9,700 nt of DNA from Minisyncoccota bacterium (GTDB lineage Bacteria > Patescibacteriota > Minisyncoccia > UBA6257 > GWB1-50-10). Below, piece by piece: positions 1 to 4,716 of this stretch. The notes beneath the pieces are model-generated. The model searched no databases, had not been told where the DNA came from, and saw only the letters and a program-made list of their open reading frames with translations. The stretch is from positions 1-9,700 of the forward strand of contig JAGUWR010000049.1 in the NCBI GenBank assembly GCA_020062265.1, read 5' to 3'. Numbering within the stretch: position 1 is the stretch's first letter; every line of letters begins with the position of its first letter. Position numbers and translations under genes: made by a program.

Positions 1-2
1 AC

Positions 3-836
3 TTTCTGATTAATGAAGCCAAACGGCTCAGGATTAAGGTCTTGCCGCCCGATATCAATCTCAGCTATCAAAATTTCACGGTTGACGACTCTAATATCCG
101 TTTTGGCCTTCTGGCGATTAAAAACGTCGGCGCCAACATCGTAAATTTTATCATTGAAGAAAGAACGCGCGGCGGCCCCTACACTGATCTCGCCAACTTT
201 CTCAGCCGCATCCATCACCGCGACCTCAATAAAAAATCTTTGGAAAGTTTTATAAAATGCGGCGCTTTTGACTCACTGGGCGTGGAACGGGGGCAAGCCC
301 TTGAAAGCATTGATGAACTTCTTAGATTCAATCAAGCGGCGAAGAAACTCGCCAACGGCAATCAGCACAGTTTATTCGGCAGTAAAATCCTTCCGACCGC
401 ACTCCGCCTAAAACCAGGCAAACCAGCCGAGAAAAATATCGTCCTTGCTTGGGAAAAACAACTGCTCGGCCTTTATATTACCGACCATCCTTTCAACGTC
501 TACTTTGATAAAGTAAAAGACATGGTTAAACCAATTAAAGAGGTGATGAACGTGGCCTCGCCCCACAACGGCAGGCGGAACAACAATGGCCAACGTTTAA
601 GAATCGCCGGCATTATCTCCGGTATTCAGCGCATTATGACCAAAACCGGTCAGCCCATGCTCTTTGTAACTTTGGAAGATTTGGAAAACAATCTGGAAGT
701 TTTAGTTTTTGCCGACACTTTGTCAAAAAATCCGTTAATCTGGCAGGAAAATAAAGCAATAATGGTTGACGGCCGACTTTCCTGGAAAAACGGCGATGAA
801 CCGAAGTTGATTTGCGAGGAGGTGAAGGAGTTGTAA
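3..836 (+). CDS. dnaE: DNA polymerase III alpha subunit, C-terminal 277 residues (5' end outside window)
   Basis: This is the catalytic subunit of the replicative DNA polymerase. The reading frame is open to the left edge, so the true start lies outside the window; the TTG at 42 is internal. Visible residues 1-40 match the finger/C-terminal core, with the run IKVLPPDINLS followed by IRFGLLAIKNVG. A helix-hairpin-helix region follows (FLSRIHHRDLNKKSLESFIK, then GAFDSLG), and then the family motif EKQLLGLYITDHPF (canonical form ELLGFYLSGHPL). The last 80 or so residues (from RLRIAGIISGI to the end) form the OB-fold domain that binds single-stranded DNA. The protein stops right after the OB fold, without the longer tau-binding tail of E. 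coli DnaE. The stop is TAA at 834-836. The identification is secure; the exact subtype (DnaE1 or DnaE3) cannot be settled from this fragment. Confidence 0.95.
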   Translation, partial: FLINEAKRLRIKVLPPDINLSYQNFTVDDSNIRFGLLAIKNVGANIVNFIIEERTRGGPYTDLANFLSRIHHRDLNKKSLESFIKCGAFDSLGVERGQALESIDELLRFNQAAKKLANGNQHSLFGSKILPTALRLKPGKPAEKNIVLAWEKQLLGLYITDHPFNVYFDKVKDMVKPIKEVMNVASPHNGRRNNNGQRLRIAGIISGIQRIMTKTGQPMLFVTLEDLENNLEVLVFADTLSKNPLIWQENKAIMVDGRLSWKNGDEPKLICEEVKEL

Positions 837-872
837 ACCGCTAACTCACTGAATGGTTTTATATATTTTATT
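835..872 (+). terminator. Weak possible terminator after dnaE
   Basis: A 5-bp stem AAACC (835-839) / GGTTT (855-859) overlaps the dnaE stop codon and is followed by the T-rich run TTTTATATATTTTATT. The stem is short and the loop is 15 nt, so this is only a candidate for transcription termination. The position directly after dnaE and in front of an opposite-strand remnant fits a need for a stop signal. Confidence 0.25.
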
Positions 873-1176
873 AAAAACTTGTTTTAAAAAAAACAGGATA
901 CCCAGTAACCCACTTTATTAAGGGATGTGTAACGCCCCGAATCACGACTACTTCTCTAGACTTTGTTCTTACGGCAGAATTGTAAATTCTTTCAATAACT
1001 TTATGCGGGATAACTTGATCTTTCTCGGCTTCAAATATCAAAAGATTCCCGGTGTAGTTCTTTAAAATCCCCCATGCATCACTGCCCCGCCAGCTGTAAG
1101 GTTTTCTGATTATTTCTGTAAATCCGGACCCAAATGTAACAGAATACGCCTTGGTGACGTAAATTGCTGGGTTTAC
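871..1176 (-). pseudogene. Remnant of an alpha/beta hydrolase (C-terminal about 101 residues, start lost)
   Basis: The minus strand is open from a TGA at 1177-1179 to a TAA at 871-873, giving 101 codons. It has no ATG or GTG near its beginning, so it looks like a decapitated gene. The translation has the C-terminal signature of alpha/beta hydrolases: LLIFEAEKDQVIPHKVIERI (strand, then the acid Asp of the triad at fragment residue 53, then the VIP turn). It continues with REVVVIRGVTH, with the catalytic His at residue 84. The nucleophile-elbow half (GxSxG) is missing. The upstream end runs into the thrS promoter region, which suggests that deletion of the 5' part brought dnaE and thrS together. 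A functional short protein cannot be excluded but is unlikely. The family call rests on motif recognition only. Confidence 0.6.
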
Positions 1177-1193
1177 TCAAAAAATACTATAAT
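1164..1193 (+). promoter_or_regulatory. Putative sigma-70-type promoter of thrS (and miaA)
   Basis: A perfect -10 box TATAAT lies at 1188-1193, with a partial -35 (TTGCTG, 1164-1169) 18 bp upstream. Transcription would begin around 1200, only about 14 nt before the ATG at 1214. There is no clear Shine-Dalgarno sequence in that short leader. TACTATAA is repeated at 1185 and 1195, so a second -10-like box (TATAAA, 1198-1203) may also serve. The near-leaderless arrangement is inferred from spacing. Confidence 0.5.
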
Positions 1194-1213
1194 GTACTAT
1201 AAATCCTAAGATT

Positions 1214-2992
1214 ATGAATTTAGATAACGTTCGACACTCGCTGGCTCACCTTTTGGCGGCGGTGGTGCTTAAAAAATTCCCCAAAGCCAAACTGGGCATC
1301 GGGTCAACCATTGAAAACGGGTTTTATTATGATTTTCTCCTGCCGCGTGCACTTACGCCGGATGATTTGAAAGAATTTGAAAAAACAATGCGCGAACTTA
1401 TCCGCGCCAAACTTCCCTTTTCCGGCAAAAAAGTAACGACCGCCGAAGCCAAAAAAATCTTCAAAGACCAACCGTTTAAGCTGGATTTAATCAAAGAGTT
1501 CATCAAAAAAAAGAAACCGCTCACTATATACATCACCGGCCATAAAACTAAAATCCCTAATTTCCAATTCCTAATTCCTAATTCCTTCGTTGACCTCTGC
1601 CGCGGCGGCCACGTGAAAAACACCAAAGAAATTTCCATTGACAGTTTCAAACTGGATAAAATCGCCGGCGCTTATTGGCACGGCGATGAAAAAAACAAAA
1701 TGCTCACCCGCATCTATGGTCTGGCTTTCAATGCCAAAAAAGAATTGGATAAATATCTCGCAATGGTTGAAGAGGCTCAAAAACGGGACCACAGAAAATT
1801 GGGCAAACAACTGGGCTTGTTTACTTTTTCGGATTTGGTCGGCAGCGGCTTGCCGCTCTACACTCCCAAGGGAGCTTTTATCCGCATTGCTTTGAACGAC
1901 TATATTGAATCTCTCCAATCAAAAGCCGGCTATACCCAGGTCTGGACACCGCAAATCGCCAAGGCCGAACTGTTTAAAATTTCCGGCCACTACGACAAGT
2001 ACCGCGACAGCATGTTTAAGGTTTTATCAAACTATTCTGATGAAGTATTTTATTTAAAACCAATGAACTGCCCCCAGCACATTCAGATTTATGCAGGCCA
2101 AAAAAGAAGTTATCGCGACTTGCCTTTAAGGTACTCGGATTTCGCCATGCTTTACCGAGACGAAAAACCAGGCGAACTGAATGGTTTAGCCAGAGTAAGG
2201 TCTTTTTCCCAGGACGACTGCCACATTTTTTGCCGGGAAGACCAGGTTAACGAAGAAATAGACACGGCCTTGGCAATGATTAAAGAGGTTATGAAAACTT
2301 TTGGTTTTAAATACCGCTACCGGCTTTCAATCAGCGACAAAAAACACCCCGAAAAATATCTTGGCGATTCCAAAACCTGGAATAAAGTTGAAAAATGGGC
2401 TGAAAGAATAATAAAGAGAAACAAAATTGATTATTTTGACGCACCGGGAGAAGCGGCATTCTACGCCCCTAAAATGGACTTGATGGCTACCGACGCCTTG
2501 GGCAGAGAATGGCAGCTTTCAACCGTCCAGATTGACTTCTTTATGCCTGAAAAGTTTGGCTTAACATACACCGATAAAAACGGCAAAGAAAAACTCCCGG
2601 TCATGATTCACCGAGCAATCATCGGTTCGCCCGAAAGATTTATTATGATACTTCTGGAGCATTATGCCGGCGCACTGCCGACCTGGCTTTCACCAATCCA
2701 AGTTAAAATCATCCCGGTTGGCAAAACGCATCGGCCAACAGCAGAAAAAATCCTCAGCCTCCTAAATAAAAACAATATCCGCGCCGAAATTTCCGGAGAA
2801 CACGAAACAGTGGGCAAAAGCATCCGCGAAGGCGAACTTCAAAAAATTCCTTATCTCTTGGTGGTGGGCGATAAAGAAGTTAAAGCCGGCACGGTCAATG
2901 TCCGGGAACGGCATAAAGAACAAACCAAGGAAATGATAACCGAAGATTTTATAGAGAAAATAAAAGCGGAGATAACGGAAAGGAAATTATAA
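1214..2992 (+). CDS. thrS: Threonyl-tRNA synthetase, TGS-less form
   Basis: This enzyme charges tRNA-Thr with threonine and hydrolyses mischarged Ser-tRNA-Thr. At 592 aa it lacks the N-terminal TGS domain and opens directly with the N2 editing domain. The editing residues are all present: H8 and H12 (RHSLAHLL), C129 and H133 (DLCRGGH; usually DLCRGPH). The class II catalytic core follows. Its zinc ligands are C286 (MNCPQH), H337 (QDDCHIF) and H466 (MIHRAIIGS), matching C334/H385/H511 of E. coli in spacing. Motif 2 reads YRDEKPGELNGLARVRSF and motif 3 GSPERF. The anticodon-binding domain occupies about 495-592. H12 to C129 is 117 residues, against 105 in E. coli. The extra 12 correspond to residues about 113-124, which are encoded by a heptamer repeat. 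miaA follows after 6 bp, so the two are probably cotranscribed. Confidence 0.97.
   Translation: MNLDNVRHSLAHLLAAVVLKKFPKAKLGIGSTIENGFYYDFLLPRALTPDDLKEFEKTMRELIRAKLPFSGKKVTTAEAKKIFKDQPFKLDLIKEFIKKKKPLTIYITGHKTKIPNFQFLIPNSFVDLCRGGHVKNTKEISIDSFKLDKIAGAYWHGDEKNKMLTRIYGLAFNAKKELDKYLAMVEEAQKRDHRKLGKQLGLFTFSDLVGSGLPLYTPKGAFIRIALNDYIESLQSKAGYTQVWTPQIAKAELFKISGHYDKYRDSMFKVLSNYSDEVFYLKPMNCPQHIQIYAGQKRSYRDLPLRYSDFAMLYRDEKPGELNGLARVRSFSQDDCHIFCREDQVNEEIDTALAMIKEVMKTFGFKYRYRLSISDKKHPEKYLGDSKTWNKVEKWAERIIKRNKIDYFDAPGEAAFYAPKMDLMATDALGREWQLSTVQIDFFMPEKFGLTYTDKNGKEKLPVMIHRAIIGSPERFIMILLEHYAGALPTWLSPIQVKIIPVGKTHRPTAEKILSLLNKNNIRAEISGEHETVGKSIREGELQKIPYLLVVGDKEVKAGTVNVRERHKEQTKEMITEDFIEKIKAEITERKL
1556..1585 (+). 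repeat. In-frame heptamer tandem repeat (CCTAATT) inside thrS
   Basis: Four 7-bp units are head to tail: CCTAATT (1556-1562), TCCAATT (1563-1569), CCTAATT (1570-1576) and CCTAATT (1577-1583), followed by CC. They encode the peptide IPNFQFLIPNS just before the editing-domain DLCRGGH motif. A 7-bp period changes frame each unit, so only some copy numbers keep the gene open. The present length does so. Confidence 0.8.
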
Positions 2993-2998
2993 TAACAA

Positions 2999-3907
2999 AT
3001 GCCGCTGCAAATGAAAAAACTTATTGTCATTGTCGGGTCAAATGCTTCGGGTAAAAGTGAGCTGGCGGTCAGATTGGCAAAAAAATTTAATGGCGAAGTA
3101 ATCTCTGCTGATTCCCGACAGGTGTATAAAGGCCTTGATATTGGCAGCGGCAAAATCACAAAAAAAGAAATGGCCGGCATCCCTCATCATCTCATTGATG
3201 TGATTTCGCCGAAAAGAACTTTCACTGTTGCCCAGTACCAAAAACTTGCTCTAAAAGCGATTAAAAACATTTGGCGACGCGACAAACTGCCGATTATCTG
3301 CGGCGGTACCGGATTTTACATCCAAGCAGTTGTGGATGGATTTCTAATCCCGGAAGTGAAACCAAACTTCTTGCTCCGCCAAAAACTTCAAAAACTGGAA
3401 ACAAACATTCTTTTCAAGCTTCTTAAACAAAAAGACCTGAGGCGCGCTAAAACCATTGACCGACATAATCGCCTCCGCCTCATCCGCGCCCTTGAAATCG
3501 CGGACGCAATCGGAAAAGTGCCAAAACTCAAGAAAAATCCGCTTCAAGCCGATATTCTTATGCTTGGGATGAAAAAAAGTAGCCCTGAACTCAAACAAAG
3601 AATCAGGAAACGGCTGATGAGACAGCTCAAAACGGGAATGGCCCAAGAAGTGAAACGACTGCGCCGAAACGGCGTTTCCTGGAAACGGCTGGAGAATTTG
3701 GGGCTTGAATACCGCTATATCGCATTCTATTTTCAGAATAAAATTAAAAAAGAAGAGCTATTCCCCGCTCTCGCAAAAGAAATTTTCCGCTATGCCAAAC
3801 GCCAAATGACGTGGTTTAAACGAGATAAAAGAATCAAATGGCTTGAGAATAAAAATCAGGCCGAAAATCAAACTGAAAAATTAGTTTTGAATTTCCTTAG
3901 TGAATAA
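2999..3907 (+). CDS. miaA: tRNA dimethylallyltransferase (tRNA delta(2)-isopentenylpyrophosphate transferase)
   Basis: MiaA adds a dimethylallyl group to the N6 of A37 in tRNAs that read UNN codons. At 302 aa it is close to the usual 300-316. The P-loop is GSNASGKS at residues 13-20 (the family usually has GPTASGKT). ISADSRQVYKGLDIGSGK at about 35-52 contains the conserved Asp that acts on the tRNA amine. GGTGFYIQAVVDG at 102-114, DRHNRLRLIRALEI at about 154-167 and the C-terminal QMTWFKRD (269-276) are further family motifs. ATG 2999 is chosen because AAGGAA lies about 13 bp upstream. ATG 3011 (MKKLIVIVGS) is a credible alternative that leaves the P-loop intact. The gene ends about 30 bp from the convergent regulator gene. 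Confidence 0.95.
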   Translation: MPLQMKKLIVIVGSNASGKSELAVRLAKKFNGEVISADSRQVYKGLDIGSGKITKKEMAGIPHHLIDVISPKRTFTVAQYQKLALKAIKNIWRRDKLPIICGGTGFYIQAVVDGFLIPEVKPNFLLRQKLQKLETNILFKLLKQKDLRRAKTIDRHNRLRLIRALEIADAIGKVPKLKKNPLQADILMLGMKKSSPELKQRIRKRLMRQLKTGMAQEVKRLRRNGVSWKRLENLGLEYRYIAFYFQNKIKKEELFPALAKEIFRYAKRQMTWFKRDKRIKWLENKNQAENQTEKLVLNFLSE

Positions 3908-3914
3908 AGTGGTA

Positions 3915-3930
3915 CTTTGCCGCGGCAAAG
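3915..3930. repeat. 16-bp perfect palindrome, copy 1
   Basis: CTTTGCCGCGGCAAAG sits in the 30-bp space between the convergent 3' ends of miaA and the TrpR-like gene. With its right flank it forms a 20-bp direct repeat with copy 2 (CTTTGCCGCGGCAAAGCACC). No T-run follows on either side, so it is a poor intrinsic terminator. Confidence 0.9.
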
Positions 3931-3937
3931 CACCTTG

Positions 3938-4327
3938 TTACGGCAGGTAAATTGTTCCGTACTTGGTGCGGACAGGCCGACCGTCGGGTCTTACTCTCAC
4001 AGCACGAAGGAAGGGACTGTATTTTATCCTTTTCCGCTCTACCTTACCTCTTTGTCGGTAACTCCGATAGCTGTTCTCCTTTATGGCTTTCTTTATACCA
4101 CTAATGGTCTGCGACGAAAGCCATAATTCCTCGGCAATCTGCCGGTAACTCTTTCCCAAACTCAATCTATCTATTACCGCAGCGCGTATAACCAAAATGC
4201 GACGCTCGTAAGGGGTAACCAATAACTCTAAAAGATCCCCGGACTTTAAAATCTTTTGCCAACAGGCTTCTTCCCAATCCTTGCGCGAAGGATAGCGATT
4301 GACTGCTGGTAGGATTATTTCTTTCAT
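3938..4327 (-). CDS. TrpR/YerC-family DNA-binding regulator
   Basis: This 129-aa protein has a Trp-repressor-like helical domain at about residues 15-85. The key stretch is LVTPYERRILVIRAAVIDRL, followed by a helix-turn-helix at about 59-81 (GKSYRQIAEELWLSSQTISG). That pattern matches the YerC/YecD branch of the Trp repressor superfamily rather than true tryptophan-operon TrpR. The tail (about 86-129) is very basic, with many Arg and Lys, and may add nonspecific DNA contacts. Copy 2 of the 16-bp palindrome overlaps its predicted promoter and copy 1 lies 7 bp past its stop, so autoregulation is a reasonable inference. No tryptophan genes are nearby, and its effector and targets cannot be told from the sequence. 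The ATG at 4325-4327 is the first in frame after the -10 box. Confidence 0.85.
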   Translation of the reverse strand: MKEIILPAVNRYPSRKDWEEACWQKILKSGDLLELLVTPYERRILVIRAAVIDRLSLGKSYRQIAEELWLSSQTISGIKKAIKENSYRSYRQRGKVERKRIKYSPFLRAVRVRPDGRPVRTKYGTIYLP

Positions 4328-4334
4328 AATAAGT

Positions 4335-4363
4335 ATTCTACCATACCACTTTGCCGCGGCAAA
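4335..4363 (-). promoter_or_regulatory. Predicted promoter of the TrpR-like gene overlapped by palindrome copy 2
   Basis: Read on the minus strand, a -10-like TAGAAT (4340-4335) lies just 7 nt before the ATG. A spacer of about 17 bp places the -35 region (TTTGCC/TTGCCG, about 4363-4357) inside the palindrome at 4349-4364. A protein bound there would block RNA polymerase, as an operator does. The message would be nearly leaderless, and no Shine-Dalgarno is visible. The -35 match is weak. Confidence 0.4.
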
Positions 4364-4364
4364 G
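4349..4364. repeat. 16-bp perfect palindrome, copy 2
   Basis: CTTTGCCGCGGCAAAG lies 21 bp upstream of the TrpR-like start codon. It shares CACC on its right with copy 1, and ACCA on its left with copy 3 read in reverse. The identity between copies therefore runs to 20 bp in each comparison. Confidence 0.9.
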
Positions 4365-4421
4365 CACCAAACTTTATACTTCCCTCACTATCAGGATTGT
4401 ATTATTACTTCTTAAGAGATA

Positions 4422-4437
4422 CTTTGCCGCGGCAAAG
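4422..4437. repeat. 16-bp perfect palindrome, copy 3
   Basis: CTTTGCCGCGGCAAAG lies 57 bp right of copy 2 and 3 bp downstream of the stop codon of the 86-aa gene. Relative to copy 2 its flanks match in the opposite orientation (AAAGTGGT on the right). The 57 bp between copies 2 and 3 show no recognisable feature. Confidence 0.9.
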
Positions 4438-4440
4438 TGG

Positions 4441-4701
4441 TCAGGGATGGCGATGCTCTTCCGCTGCCCAGCCTTTCACCGGTATAAGTGGATCGGCGGA
4501 GCAGTCAATAACGTGATTGCCGATAACATGGACACGGGCGCGGTTCTTCAAGAATCTCATGAACTCGCGAGCCGAGGTCTGACGGCCGTCAATAATCGCC
4601 TGCGCGATTTCGGAGTCAAAGTTTTCAACTTCGTCTTCCGGTAGGTTATCAACTAATGTCGTCACGACCTTCAAAAGCTGTTTCTTAGAGATTTTACTCA
4701 T
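4441..4701 (-). CDS. Small conserved-looking hypothetical protein (86 aa)
   Basis: I do not recognise a family. The protein starts MSKISKKQLLKVVTTLVDNL and is helical and charged in its first 55 residues (probable helices at about 5-18, 26-38 and 41-52). It then turns to a strand-rich segment, VHVIGNHVIDCSADPLIP, and ends with GWAAEEHRHP. It has no membrane segment or signal peptide. The start is well supported: AAGGA lies about 8-10 nt upstream, placed between the gatB stop and the ATG, with only 15 bp between the genes. It is therefore likely the last gene of the gatB transcript. A palindrome copy lies 3 bp past its stop. It could be a small DNA- or RNA-binding protein, but nothing in the sequence proves that. 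Confidence 0.7.
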   Translation of the reverse strand: MSKISKKQLLKVVTTLVDNLPEDEVENFDSEIAQAIIDGRQTSAREFMRFLKNRARVHVIGNHVIDCSADPLIPVKGWAAEEHRHP

Positions 4702-4716
4702 TGGACTATCCTTCCT

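Noticed and set aside
42..836. TTG at 42 as the start of a short DnaE-like gene
   Set aside because: The frame is open to the left edge and the preceding residues (FLINEAKRLRIKV) are DnaE sequence, so the gene is cut by the window boundary.
3915..3930. Palindrome copy 1 as a bidirectional terminator for miaA and the regulator
   Set aside because: No T-run follows on either strand, and identical copies occur upstream of a gene, where a terminator would make little sense.
3917..4126. + strand ORFs beginning in the palindromes (MPRQST...) at 3917 and 4351
   Set aside because: They start within palindrome copies and run antisense to the TrpR-like and 86-aa genes. Their protein sequence has no family pattern.
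3915..4437. CRISPR array from the three palindromes
   Set aside because: Spacing is irregular (434 and 73 bp start to start), one interval contains a gene, and there are no cas genes.
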